A stretch of DNA of 64,000 bases from RGDT01 sp964630925 (GCA_964630925.1 CAZVZK010000012.1:1-64000), one strand, 5' to 3'; counted from the stretch's first letter, positions 43,167 through 52,395 are shown. The notes: generated by a model from the letters alone, not told the origin. Numbers and translations: made by a program.

Positions 43167-45611
43167 ATGACCGCAGTCCTCCCGTTCGACCGCCTCGACG
43201 CCACCCCCGCCGCCGGCGGGAAGGCCCTCTCCCTGGCCGACCTCCTCCGCGCCGGCCTCCCCGTGCCCCCGGGCTTCTGCATCCTCCCCGGCGCCCCCGA
43301 CGACGCCATCCTCGACGCCTACCGCGCCCTCGGGGCCGTCGTCGCCGTCCGCTCCTCCGCCGCCGGGGAAGACGGCGCCGCCGCCAGCTTCGCCGGACAG
43401 GCCGAGACCTTCCTCGGCGTCGAGGGCGAGGCCGCCCTCCTCGACGCCGTCGGCCGCTGCCGCGCCTCCCTCGACAGCGAACGCGCCGCCGCCTACCGTG
43501 CCCGCCAGGGCGTCGAGGGCGGCGCGATGGCGGTCGTCGTCCAGGCCCTCATCGAGGCCGAGGTCGCCGGCGTCCTCTTCACCCGCGACCCGCTGGGCGA
43601 CGCCGGGCACATGCTCGTCGAGGCGTCGTGGGGCCTCGGCGAGAGCGTCGTCTCGGGCCGCGTCACGCCCGACCGCTTCCACCTCGAACACGCCACCGGA
43701 CGCCTCCTGTCCACCCACGTCGGCCACAAGGCCGTCGAGTGCACGCGCCACGGCGAGCGTGCCGTCGATCCGCGGCGTCACTCCATCCCGTGCCTCGACG
43801 AGCGCCAGCTCGCCGACCTGGCCGAGCTGGGCCGGCGCGTCGAGGCCCACTTCGGCGCCCCGCGCGACATCGAATGGGCCTGGGCCGCCGGACGCTTCTG
43901 GCTCCTCCAGGCCCGGCCCATCACCACGTTCGCCGCCATCGAGCCGGAGAAGGTGCGCCAGGGGGAGATCGCCGCCGTCAGGGCGAAGGCCCACCCGCGT
44001 GGCACCGTCTGGGGCCGCTTCAACCTGTCCGAAGTCCTGCCCGCGCCGACGCCGATGACGTGGGACATCGTCCGCCGCATGATGTCGGGGGGCGGCGCCT
44101 GCGGCATGATGTACCGTGACCTCGGCTTCGACCCCGACCCCGCCCTGGCCGAGGAGTGCGCGTTCGACCTCATCGGCGGGCGGCCCTACTGCAACCTGTC
44201 CCGCGAGCCGCGCCTGTCCGACCACCACCTGCCGCTGGAACACCCCTTCGCCGAGCTGAAGGCCGACCCGCGCCGCGCCCTGTACCCGACGCCGAGGCTC
44301 AACGCCTGGGCCTTCCCGTGGACGTTCTGGCTGACCCTCCCATATCAGTTACCCGCGCTGGCGTGGCGCATCTGGTCCGGCGGGCGCGTCCGCGAGCGCC
44401 TCCTCGCCACGTTCGCCCGCGAGTACCGCGACGAGATCGCCCCCGCCTTCCTCCGCGAGGCCGACGAGGCCGACGCCATCGACCCCGCGTCGCTGAACGA
44501 TCAGCAGTTGGACGACCACCTCCGCCACTGGATCGCGCGGACCACGAGGCACTTCGCCCGGGAGAGCCTCAAGCCCACCGCCCTGGCCGCGCTGTGCCTG
44601 ACGCACCTCGAGGAGCGCCTGGGCACGGTGATGCCGGCGGCGGCGGCGAAGTCCCTCATCCAGTCGCTCGTCATGGGCGTGCGCCCCGACCCCGACGCCG
44701 ACCTCGCCGACGCCGTCCGCGCCCTCTCCTCCGGGCGGATGTCGCGCGACGAGTTCCTCGCCCGGTTCGGACACCGCGGCCCGGAGGAGATGGAGCTGTC
44801 GCGCCCGCGCTGGCGCGAGTCCCCCGAGCTGCTCGCCAACCTCCACGCCGGCGCCGCCCACGCCGAGCCGCCGACTGTCGAGGAGCGCCTCGCCGCCTGC
44901 CCGAACCTGCGCGGCGAGCAGGTGCCGCTCCTCGTCCCCGACGTGCGCCGCCTGCACGATTACCTCGGCCTGCGCGAGACCGCCAAGCACCACCTGATGC
45001 GTGGCTTCGCCGTCCTCCGCCGGGCCCTGCTGGAGGTCGGCCGCCGCGGCCGCATCGATGCGGGCGTCTTCTTCCTGCTGCCGGACGAGCTGCCACGCCT
45101 GACGAAGGGCGAGGACCTGTCCGCCCTCATCGCCGAGCGCAAGGCCCGCCGCGCCGCGGCCCTGGCGCTGGAGGTGCCCCAGGTGCTGTTCAGCGACGAC
45201 CTGGAGGCCATCGGCAGGCCGCAGCCGCTCGGCGGGGCCGACACCCTGGAGGGCGTCGCCCTCTCCGCCGGCGTCGCGGAGGCGCCCGCCCTCGTGCTGG
45301 AACACCCCGGCGGCCCGGTGCCTGCCGACGGCTACATCCTCGTGTGCCCCTCCACCGACCCGGCCTGGGTGCCGCTGTTCGTCCACGCCAAGGGGCTGGT
45401 GATGGAGACCGGCGGCGTCCTCTCCCACGGGGCCATCGTGGCCCGGGAGTTCGGCCTGCCCGCCGTCGCCGGCCTGCCGGGCGTCACCCGCCGCATCCGC
45501 ACCGGCCAGCGGCTGCGCGTCGACGGCGGCCGCGGCGTGGTCGTCATCCTGCCGGACGGGCCCGCCACCGCCCTCGCCCCCACGACGGATCGTTACTCGC
45601 CCCGGCTCTGA
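43167..45611 (+). CDS. PEP/pyruvate-binding phosphotransferase (PEP-synthase or rifampicin-phosphotransferase-like)
   Basis: An 814-residue enzyme. The N-terminal ATP/pyruvate-binding domain (about 1-255) has VRSSAAGEDGAAASFAGQ, AGVLFTRDPLG and WLLQARPITT. The C-terminal mobile domain (about 690-800) has the phospho-accepting histidine in ETGGVLSHGAIVAREFG (H754). The middle domain of about 430 residues is not clearly like PEP synthase's catalytic barrel, closer to RPH-type enzymes. It should phosphorylate a pyruvate-like or other substrate via phosphohistidine. No partner genes are obvious. Confidence 0.82.
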   Translation: MTAVLPFDRLDATPAAGGKALSLADLLRAGLPVPPGFCILPGAPDDAILDAYRALGAVVAVRSSAAGEDGAAASFAGQAETFLGVEGEAALLDAVGRCRASLDSERAAAYRARQGVEGGAMAVVVQALIEAEVAGVLFTRDPLGDAGHMLVEASWGLGESVVSGRVTPDRFHLEHATGRLLSTHVGHKAVECTRHGERAVDPRRHSIPCLDERQLADLAELGRRVEAHFGAPRDIEWAWAAGRFWLLQARPITTFAAIEPEKVRQGEIAAVRAKAHPRGTVWGRFNLSEVLPAPTPMTWDIVRRMMSGGGACGMMYRDLGFDPDPALAEECAFDLIGGRPYCNLSREPRLSDHHLPLEHPFAELKADPRRALYPTPRLNAWAFPWTFWLTLPYQLPALAWRIWSGGRVRERLLATFAREYRDEIAPAFLREADEADAIDPASLNDQQLDDHLRHWIARTTRHFARESLKPTALAALCLTHLEERLGTVMPAAAAKSLIQSLVMGVRPDPDADLADAVRALSSGRMSRDEFLARFGHRGPEEMELSRPRWRESPELLANLHAGAAHAEPPTVEERLAACPNLRGEQVPLLVPDVRRLHDYLGLRETAKHHLMRGFAVLRRALLEVGRRGRIDAGVFFLLPDELPRLTKGEDLSALIAERKARRAAALALEVPQVLFSDDLEAIGRPQPLGGADTLEGVALSAGVAEAPALVLEHPGGPVPADGYILVCPSTDPAWVPLFVHAKGLVMETGGVLSHGAIVAREFGLPAVAGLPGVTRRIRTGQRLRVDGGRGVVVILPDGPATALAPTTDRYSPRL

Positions 45612-45726
45612 CCGCCCGCTGAGGGCGAAGGTCGACGGCGGCCCGCCGTGCGGGTCGTCGGGTGGTCGGCGCTTCGTGCGGGTCGATCATGGGCCGCCGC
45701 GATGGTGAATGCCGGGAGACGCGCGG

Positions 45727-47601
45727 TTATCGCGGCGGGCCGCCCGCCTCGATGACCGCGACGAACGTCCACCCGGCGGGGCGCACGCGGGCGAACATCC
45801 AGGTGGCCGGCCTCCCCGTCGTCGGGTCGGCCGCCGTGCCGGTGCCCGACTCCTCGGCCAGGATGCGCCGGGCGAGGGCGGCGAAGGCGTCTCCGCCGCC
45901 CAGATCCGCGAGGTGGCGCGGCGGCCGGTCCGCCGCCGCCAGGGACGCGAAGTCGTACTCCGGGCGCGGGTGGCTGATGATGAGGCCCGTCTGGCTGATG
46001 ACGAAGCCGTGGCTCGCCTCCCCGAAGTCCAGCTCCCGCAGCCACCCCCCGAGCCGCTCGAAATACTTGACCGAGATGTCCACGTTCGCGATGCCGACGA
46101 ACCGCCCGCCGCGGCGGATCGGGACCGTGCAGCACACCATCGGGATGTCGCCGCCGTCCGCGTCGAGGAAGGGCTCGGTCCAGTGGGCGCCGCCCGTGGC
46201 GCGCCCCGCCGCGTAGAAGTCCAGCTCGCGGTAGGGGTACGCGGGCGGGACGAGGTGCTTCGTCACGGCGGCCCCGAGCGGCCCGCCGCGGTACTGATAC
46301 AGGCCGTAGTCCTCCACCCCCGGCCGGAATTCGCCGGGCTCGAACGCCAGGAAGAGGCCGAAGATCCGCTCCTCCTTCCGCAGGAGGGCGTCGAGCCAGC
46401 CCACCAGGAGGCCTTCATCCCACTCCGCGCGCTGCTCGATCAGGAGGGCCAACGACTGCCCCACCATCTCGAGGCGGCCCAGATCTCCCCGGAGGCGTTC
46501 GGCCACCTGCCGCGTGAGTGTCCGCTGCAGCTCCGCCTGAGCGGCCAGGGCCGCCGCACGGCGCGCCCTCTCCTCCAGGTTGGCCAGCTCGGCCTCCCGG
46601 AGGCGGCACTCCACCGAGCTGAAGTAGGCGGTCAGCTCGGCGGCGAGGGCGCCCGCGTCGCACGGCCGCCCGGCGGGGCCCGCGGAGAGGCACCGCCGGG
46701 CCAGCCCGATCAGGGCGGGGTCGGCCCCGCAGCCGTCGAGCCGGGCCAGGGCGTCCTCCAGGTCGGCCCGGAACGCCTGCTCGAAGGCGCGGGCGCCGCC
46801 GTACGGCGCGCTCCCCGTCAGGATCTCGCACAGCAGCGCGCCCAGCCCGAACACGTCGGACCTCTCGTCGGCCGGCTCGCCGCGGGCCTGCTCCGGGGCC
46901 ATGTAGGCGAACGTGCCCAGCACAGAGCCCGCCTGGGTGAGGAGGGAGGAGGGGGGAGGGAGGAGGGGTGAAAGGGGGCCCTCGTGCGCCTCTTCAACCC
47001 TGATCCCTCCTGCCTCCTCCCTCCTGCCGCGTGCGAGGCCCCAGTCCATGACCTGGACCTCGCCGAACGCGCCCACCATGACGTTCGCCGGCTTGAGGTC
47101 CCGGTGGATCACGCCGTGGGCGTGGGCGTAGGCGATCGTGTGGCAGATCTGCGCGAAGATGGCGAGGAACCGTGGCAATTCCTCCGCCGGGGACGTGCGG
47201 GCGGCGAGGAGGGCGGAGAGGGTGTCGCCCTTGATGAGCTTCATGGCGAAGAACGGACGCCCGTCGTCGGCCCGGCCCAGCTCGTGGACCGCCGGCAGGC
47301 CGGGGTGCTCCAGGCCGCCGGCGATCCGCGCCTCCTCGAGGAAACGGCGCTCCAGGTGCGGGTTGTCGCCGTGCCGCGCGAGCAGGATCTTGATGGCCAG
47401 GTCGCGGCCGAGGTCGGGGTCCCGCCCCCTGAACACGGCGCCCATCCCGCCTTTGCCGAGGACGCCGCCCAGGGCGAAGCGGCCCAGCGCGGCGGGGGCG
47501 TCGTCCGGGGCGTCGGCCGACGGCGGCCCGCCGATGCCCAGCTCGGCGGTCATCGGGGCCGCGGCGCCGCCGTCGGCGGTCTGCTCATTCGCCTGCGTCA
47601 T
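45727..47601 (-). CDS. Ser/Thr protein kinase with C-terminal Cache-like sensor domain
   Basis: A 624-residue kinase. The kinase domain (about 45-320) has glycine-rich GKGGMGAVF, AIKIL lysine, HRDLKPANV and DWGLAR instead of DFG. A 30-residue activation-loop segment (about 191-223) is encoded by a low-complexity repeat. About 330-370 is a coiled coil (AALAAQAELQRTLTRQVAER). About 400-620 resembles a double Cache domain (FLAFEPGEFRPGVEDYGLYQ, NVDISVKYFERLGGWL, FVISQTGLIISHP), but no transmembrane helix is seen. I start at 47601 (MTQANEQ). It is divergent from the FHA gene, 164 bp away. Confidence 0.85.
   Translation of the reverse strand: MTQANEQTADGGAAAPMTAELGIGGPPSADAPDDAPAALGRFALGGVLGKGGMGAVFRGRDPDLGRDLAIKILLARHGDNPHLERRFLEEARIAGGLEHPGLPAVHELGRADDGRPFFAMKLIKGDTLSALLAARTSPAEELPRFLAIFAQICHTIAYAHAHGVIHRDLKPANVMVGAFGEVQVMDWGLARGRREEAGGIRVEEAHEGPLSPLLPPPSSLLTQAGSVLGTFAYMAPEQARGEPADERSDVFGLGALLCEILTGSAPYGGARAFEQAFRADLEDALARLDGCGADPALIGLARRCLSAGPAGRPCDAGALAAELTAYFSSVECRLREAELANLEERARRAAALAAQAELQRTLTRQVAERLRGDLGRLEMVGQSLALLIEQRAEWDEGLLVGWLDALLRKEERIFGLFLAFEPGEFRPGVEDYGLYQYRGGPLGAAVTKHLVPPAYPYRELDFYAAGRATGGAHWTEPFLDADGGDIPMVCCTVPIRRGGRFVGIANVDISVKYFERLGGWLRELDFGEASHGFVISQTGLIISHPRPEYDFASLAAADRPPRHLADLGGGDAFAALARRILAEESGTGTAADPTTGRPATWMFARVRPAGWTFVAVIEAGGPPR
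46941..47030. repeat. Heptamer-type inverted repeat pair inside kinase gene
   Basis: Purine-rich GGAGGGA-type units at 46941-46979 face pyrimidine-rich TCCTGCC and TCCTCCC units at 47004-47028 across a 24-bp centre. It has the same build as the elements at 49003 and 54747. It stays in frame and forms the activation-loop insert of the kinase. Confidence 0.6.
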
Positions 47602-47765
47602 CGCCCACCTCGTCTCGGGTGCGTAGGGGTCATCTTCCCACTTGCGGCGGCGCTCCGCCACCCGTTTCAGGCGCGGGCCGGTTTTTTCACTCCCGCGGCT
47701 TGATGCGCATGCTAGGGTTGTGCGGGCACTTTTCTCACATCCCGTCCGTTCCGGAGCCAGACCCC

Positions 47766-48698
47766 ATGCGAAAGTCACGCGACGAAACGGTGCATGCGGG
47801 CGAGCCGGCCCTGGTGGTGACGCACGGCGAGACACGCCGCAAGGTGCGCGCGCTCAACCGCGACGTGGTCCTGCTCGGCAAGGCGCCCGGGTGCGACATC
47901 GGCCTGGCGTCGCCCGAGGTCGCGCCCGTGCACTGCGTCATCGTCCGCCTGCCCTCCGGGTGGCGGATCCGCGACTGCTCGGGCCGCGCCACGCGCGTCA
48001 ACGGGCAGCCCGTCAATGAGGAGCCCCTGCGCGACGGCGACGTGATCCAGATCGGGGCGTTCAGCTTCCAGGCCCGGCTGCCCGCCCTGAAGGAGCAGCC
48101 GGTGCCGGTCAAGGTCGCCCGCCTCGACGCCGCCCGGCGGCGCCTGACCGACCTGGCGCTGCGCCTGCGGGCGCGGCTCCGCGAGAAGATGGAGGAGGCC
48201 CGGGGCGTCGAGAAGCAGCGCGACGACCTCGACCGCCGCGAGCAGCGTCTGCGTGTCTCGCATCAGGAGCAGCAGGCCCGCAAGGGCGAGCTGGACGCCT
48301 ACTCGCGCCACCTGCGCAAGGAGGTGGCGAAGTGCCGGGAGATGGAGCGTGAGATGGAGGCGGAGATCGTCCGCCAGCGTGTCGATCTGGCCAACGAGCG
48401 TCGGTCGATGGAGCGTCTGCAGGCGGAGATGCAGGCCAGGCACGCGGACACCGAGGCGACGGCGTCGGCCCTGGCGGAGGCGCTGGAGGCCGAGCGCGAG
48501 GCGCTGGAGCGGGAGCGGGAGCAGCTGGCCAACGAGCGGGAGTACATCGCCCGGCAGCGGGACGAGCTGGTGCGGCTGCGCAGCGAGGCCGGCGCGGGGG
48601 AGCGCGACACGCGTCTCGACGGCGCGCCGGCCCGCCTCGAATCGGCCCGGCGGCTCCTGCGCGAGCTGGCGGAGAAGCGTCAGCAGGCGCCGAAGTAG
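47766..48698 (+). CDS. FHA-domain protein with long coiled coil
   Basis: A 310-residue protein. Residues 15-105 form a forkhead-associated domain (VVLLGKAPGCDIGLASPEVA, HCVIVRLPSGWRIRDCS, TRVNGQPVNEEPLRDGDVIQ), which binds phosphothreonine. From about 120 the rest is a coiled coil of Arg, Glu and Gln-rich helices. The ATG at 47766 is chosen because the FHA begins soon after. It is divergent from the kinase gene, so it may be a partner that reads kinase output (inference). Confidence 0.88.
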   Translation: MRKSRDETVHAGEPALVVTHGETRRKVRALNRDVVLLGKAPGCDIGLASPEVAPVHCVIVRLPSGWRIRDCSGRATRVNGQPVNEEPLRDGDVIQIGAFSFQARLPALKEQPVPVKVARLDAARRRLTDLALRLRARLREKMEEARGVEKQRDDLDRREQRLRVSHQEQQARKGELDAYSRHLRKEVAKCREMEREMEAEIVRQRVDLANERRSMERLQAEMQARHADTEATASALAEALEAEREALEREREQLANEREYIARQRDELVRLRSEAGAGERDTRLDGAPARLESARRLLRELAEKRQQAPK

Positions 48699-49553
48699 GG
48701 CGGGGGGGGCCCCACCTGGCGGATGCCGCGGCGCTCCAGCTCCTTGCTGAAGGCGCTCTTGCCGCGCCAGGTGACGTACTGGCTGCCGTTGTCGGTGAGG
48801 ACCTCCTCGGGCGTGCCGTGGCTCGTCAGGGCCGCGCGCAGCACCTCCAGGACGAGTGCCGTGGACTGGCTGGCGTGCAGGCCGTAGCCGGTGATGAACC
48901 GGCTGTGGTCGTCCATGAAGGCCACGAGGTAGACCCGCCTGTTCTGGCGCTTGAGGACGAAGGGGAACAGGTCGGTCTGCCAGAGCTGGTTGGGGCGGGC
49001 TTGAGGAGGGATGAGGGATGAGGGATGAGGGATGAGGGATGAGGGATGAGCACCAGAACCAGGCGGTCGCTCTCTTTGCTTTCTTTCATCCCTCATCCCT
49101 CATCCCTCCGAGAAGGCCCCAGTCGGGGTGGGACTGCTTGAGCATGACGATGGTGCGCCGCGTCACCTCGGGCAGGCGCGAGCCCTGCGGCGAGCCGCGC
49201 GGCCTGTCGGCCAGGCCGGCGGGGCCGTCGGCCTCGAAGCGGCGCTTCCACTCGTAGAGGGTGTACTTGGACAGGCCCACCAGCGGCGCGAAGTCGCCGG
49301 CGGGCAGGCTGGAGCGGCGCCACAGGTCGAGGACGAGCAGGCGCTGCTCGTAGGTCAGCCCCGTGGACGGCGCCTTGGCCGTCGGCGCGGGCGTGGCCTT
49401 GCGGGCGAGCCGGCGGCCGCGCGCCGGCGAGTGCAGGTGGATCGGCGTGTCGGCCTCGGGCGCCGCGTCGCCGGGCGGGGGTGTGTCGTGGGCGTCGCGG
49501 ATCTCGTCGCCGTCGTGGTCGTCGTGGCCGGTGTCGTCGCGGATCTTGGACAT
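48699..49553 (-). pseudogene. IS481-type transposase, interrupted and truncated
   Basis: The N-terminal part, 49086-49553, has a helix-turn-helix (TYEQRLLVLDLWRRSSLPAG, LSKYTLYEWKRRFEADGPAG) and ends at SHPDWGLLGG. The DDE part, about 48699-48990, resumes at ARPNQLWQTDLFPFVLK with first Asp in QTDLF and second Asp in VLTDNGSQY. The linker (roughly 70 to 80 residues) is gone, replaced by the heptamer element at 49003-49106. The C-terminal part with the catalytic Glu is missing too, cut at the end of the FHA gene. It cannot be active. Confidence 0.85.
49003..49106. repeat. Heptamer array pair (GGGATGA)n / (TCATCCC)n
   Basis: Six copies of GGGATGA (49008-49049) face three copies of TCATCCC (49086-49106) across a 36-bp spacer. 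The build matches the elements at 46941 and 54747. It lies in the middle of the transposase pseudogene and replaces part of it. Confidence 0.92.
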
Positions 49554-49653
49554 GGCAATTCCCCTCGCGGCATCGCCGCATTCGGGGAGGCCGTTTCCTC
49601 CGCCCATTCTCGTCATTACTTTGACAGGGATTACCGGCGGTAGCACAGGCGTC

Positions 49654-50127
49654 ATGGGCTCGCTCGCCCCCGTGCTGGAGGCCCTGCGCTCGCACCGCGC
49701 GCCCGAGGACTTCTCGGCCCGGCACTCCTGGGTGAAGGAGGACTTCGAGCGGTCCTTCTTCAGGAAACGGGAGCGGCTCAAGGTGACGCTCGTCGAGACG
49801 GTGGACGACCTGCCGACCTGGTCCGCCTGCGAGCCCGACGGCGATGGCGACGTGATGTTCCGCGACCTGCTGGCCTTCTTCGACCAGAGGAGCCGGCACC
49901 TGCTGCTGGCCATGCGCCACGGCAAGACGGTGTCGGAGATCGCGAGGGGCCTGGGCCACAAGGGCCACGCCGCCGTGGCCAGGCGCGTCCAGGCCGTGAA
50001 GGGGCGATGGGGAGGCTGCTCGGCGAGCCGCCAACGGGGGGATGATCGTGGCCCCGCCCCGCCGTGGAGAGCCACGTGCCCCGTGCCTGCCCTGCTGACC
50101 TGGGCGCGAGGCACCGCGCTGGGGTAG
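49654..50127 (+). CDS. Sigma-like/HTH protein, probably N-terminally truncated
   Basis: A 157-residue ORF. The part HSWVKEDFERSFFRKRERLK and LLAFFDQRSRHLLLAMRHGK, SEIARGLGHKGHAAVARRVQ resembles the C-terminal half of planctomycete sigma-70-like proteins, where the second is region 4 with its HTH. No region 2 is present, and the start at 49654 is 100 bp from the transposase gene, so the N-terminus may have been lost when the insertion arrived. The last 40 residues are low-complexity and doubtful. Confidence 0.5.
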   Translation: MGSLAPVLEALRSHRAPEDFSARHSWVKEDFERSFFRKRERLKVTLVETVDDLPTWSACEPDGDGDVMFRDLLAFFDQRSRHLLLAMRHGKTVSEIARGLGHKGHAAVARRVQAVKGRWGGCSASRQRGDDRGPAPPWRATCPVPALLTWARGTALG

Positions 50128-50173
50128 CGTGTTGGAAGGGGCCCAGCCGCCTCGACCAACCACGGAGGCCGAC

Positions 50174-50296
50174 ATGGCCGAACCGGACGACAACGAGGAC
50201 TTCAGCGGGAGGCTCATCGCCTCCTACCGCGCCCACGAGTCACGCTCGGTGGGAAAGCACGGGATGCGTCGCCCCGCGCCGGCAAGAACACGATGA
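50174..50296 (+). CDS. Small ORF, 40 aa
   Basis: A 40-residue ORF (starts MAEPDDNEDFSGRLIASYRA) with GGAGG 8 nt before the ATG. The acidic first half looks coding and the second half does not. No family recognised. It may be a remnant in this disturbed region. Confidence 0.3.
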   Translation: MAEPDDNEDFSGRLIASYRAHESRSVGKHGMRRPAPARTR

Positions 50297-50392
50297 GGGT
50301 GGACAACTTCGCCGACGAGGTGCAACCCCTGAGTCTCTGCCAAGCGCCGGTCGAAGTTCTGCGGCACCGACTACCCAGATGCCCCACAGGCG

Positions 50393-51541
50393 CTATTTCC
50401 CGATAGCAACACTAAACACAAGGATATGGTCAGGATCTGCGGCGTCAGTCGAATCGTTCCTAGAAACGATCAACGTTTTCCCACTTTGAGTTACAATCAT
50501 TTTTCCTGGCAATGCATTATTGAAGCATGTTTTTTTGAGACAGACATTGCCAGTATGAAGGTCTGTCACTGTGACCAGCCCTTCTTTGGCCGGGCCGGGG
50601 TTGGTCCCGGCAGAGAAGCCCCAACGGCCATCCAGGCTAAAGGCAGCCGCGCGTGCCCCTGTGATCTGGAGGCCGAAACCCGCGACTGCTTTCCCTGATC
50701 GTGTGTCAAATAGGGTGACACCGCGAGGGGGCACCTTGTGCTTTCCAACAGTAAGGGACTCATGTGGCTGCTTGATGATGCCCGCGAGGTATCGACTATT
50801 CGGGGCGAATAGCGCGTCAACGTAGTAGAAGCCTGGCTCAATATCCGGGTCTTTAAGACCAGCATCTATTGACCACTGCTTTTTCCACGATTTACACTCC
50901 CACATGTGGATGACAGCACTGCTCAGTACGACCGCGTAGTGCTGGCCGCACGGCGAGAAGCAAGCCGCCCAGACCTCCGAGTCTTTCCCGCCCGGTACGG
51001 CAAGCGTGCAGTGTGGACTCCACGACTTCGTTTCCCACACGTGGACCTTGCCGAGGGAACTGCCGACCGCGATGAACCGACCGTCTGGGGAGTACGCCAG
51101 CGTCCTTGCTTCACGAGGTGCCTCCAAGGTCCGAACGGCTTTCAAAGTCCGACGACTCCACACAGTCACGACCCCATCTAGCGCGACCGTGATGACGGTT
51201 TTCCCGTCCGGGGCGAAAACGACAGAGACGATGGGCGGGGAGTTCTTCTTCCAGAGGATTTCGCCCGATTTCTTCCCCGATTTGAGGTCCCAAAACCGCA
51301 AGGCTGGGGACACCTCTTCGTCATTCCCGCGCAGATAGCCAAGCGTGGCAACGGTACTTGAGTCAGGCGAGGCGGCCAGTTTAACTGCCTCAAGGCCGTG
51401 CTCGATCCGGTGCAACAAGGTCAACTCCGGCTTTGGGGGAGGCATGAGGCCCGCAGGGGGGCCAGCGCCGCCTGCCGTGGCACACACCAGCAAGAACGGT
51501 CCCAGCATGTTGCGGTCGGATTGGACTGAGAAAGCAAGCAT
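50393..51541 (-). CDS. WD40-repeat protein, lower-GC island
   Basis: A 382-residue protein with a hydrophobic N-terminus (MLGPFLLVCATAGGAGPPAG at residues 12-31). The rest is a WD40 beta-propeller: repeats end in LRFWDLKSG, VTVWSRRTLK, VHVWETKSW, IHMWECKSW and TLFDTRSG, with blade starts such as PDSSTVATLGY, FAPDGKTVITVALDG and YSPDGRFIAVGSSLG. GAGGGGGTC lies right before the ATG at 51541. The DNA is clearly less GC-rich and its codons differ from those of its neighbours, which suggests transfer. Function unknown. Confidence 0.82.
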   Translation of the reverse strand: MLAFSVQSDRNMLGPFLLVCATAGGAGPPAGLMPPPKPELTLLHRIEHGLEAVKLAASPDSSTVATLGYLRGNDEEVSPALRFWDLKSGKKSGEILWKKNSPPIVSVVFAPDGKTVITVALDGVVTVWSRRTLKAVRTLEAPREARTLAYSPDGRFIAVGSSLGKVHVWETKSWSPHCTLAVPGGKDSEVWAACFSPCGQHYAVVLSSAVIHMWECKSWKKQWSIDAGLKDPDIEPGFYYVDALFAPNSRYLAGIIKQPHESLTVGKHKVPPRGVTLFDTRSGKAVAGFGLQITGARAAAFSLDGRWGFSAGTNPGPAKEGLVTVTDLHTGNVCLKKTCFNNALPGKMIVTQSGKTLIVSRNDSTDAADPDHILVFSVAIGK

Positions 51542-51588
51542 GACCCCCTCATTTCGGCATTCTGCCTGGCGGTGATCGACTGTCCTCA

Positions 51589-51816
51589 TTACTTCGGGAC
51601 AGCCCACTTCGGAGCGGACACGTCCTTCCGGTGGTTACCCGTGTAGTCAACCTTGCCAGTAATCGTGAATTGGAACGGCTCCATCCTCCCGTTGTCTGAG
51701 ACGTAGTCGGTCTTCCGGGTCATCCCCATCCCTTCAAACCACAGCGTACTCCTGTGCTGCCTGCGGAATCCCTGCCACTCCTGGGCTGGGAAACTGTGGA
51801 GGAAATCGCCCCCCAT
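51589..51816 (-). CDS. Small hypothetical or remnant ORF
   Basis: A 75-residue ORF (MGGDFLHSFPAQEWQGFRRQ to KWAVPK) with the same lower-GC composition as the WD40 gene. It is closely upstream of it on the same strand. The sequence GMTRKTDYVSDNGRMEPFQF looks protein-like, but I do not recognise a family. The ORF stays open for 72 codons further upstream in GC-rich sequence that looks non-coding, so it may be a fragment. Confidence 0.4.
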   Translation of the reverse strand: MGGDFLHSFPAQEWQGFRRQHRSTLWFEGMGMTRKTDYVSDNGRMEPFQFTITGKVDYTGNHRKDVSAPKWAVPK

Positions 51817-52066
51817 CCGCGCATGATAGCGGGGCGGAGACCGGCCCACAACCCCCGCGAGTGTGGCGGCGAGGCCGGCCCCGGGCGCACCCCGGCGTCG
51901 GCGGGCGCGGCCAAGCCCACCCCGTGGCGGCGCGGGCCCTGTCCCTGGCGAGTTGGCGGGAGAGGGCGTCCCGGGGGACGCCGGTGAAGCGGCCCGTCGC
52001 GCGGACGCCGCGTATGTGCCGGCCATTTGCACTCACGGGAGGGGCGTGAGCGTGCAGCGAGTGGGA

Positions 52067-52097
52067 GACACGGCGGGCTCACGCCGCGCCGCTCGCC
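52067..52097. repeat. GGCGAGCGG-type repeat, reverse copy
   Basis: The reverse complement of 10589-10620 with about one mismatch in 31. It contains GACACGGCGGGCTCACGCC and ends at CCGCTCGCC. It lies in the gene-poor zone. Confidence 0.7.
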
Positions 52098-52257
52098 CGG
52101 GGGTCATGCCCTCCTCGGGTGAAGGTCGAAGCACCAGAGTATCACACCATACGGGGCGGGCGATTCACAGAGCAGTTTGGGTGTCAATGAGCGCGGGCGC
52201 TGATTGTCCCCGACATTCCCTCACCGCCGGCGGACGCCGAAGGACTCGCTCTCCGTG

Positions 52258-52395
52258 GTGAGCATGTGAGCGGGTGAGCAGGTGACTCGCGCACTCGTAG
52301 ACGATCCGCGACACGGTGCGTCGATCAACGCCAGAGTCACCTGCGCATTCGGGAGGGAAGTGAGCAGGTGACTCCCAGAAGTGGCCAGGTGACTC
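52258..52395. repeat. Imperfect 8-nt-period repeat (GTGAGCAG)
   Basis: Units GTGAGCAT, GTGAGCGG, GTGAGCAG, GTGACTCG run from 52258 to 52289. GTGAGCAG-GTGACTCC recurs at 52360-52375, CCAGGTGACTC at 52385-52395, and an inverted GAGTCACCTG lies at about 52334. It appears to be a decayed relative of the facing-array elements. Confidence 0.5.

Noticed and set aside
49003..49106. CRISPR-like array
   Set aside because: The units are contiguous 7-nt repeats without spacers, and no cas gene is present.
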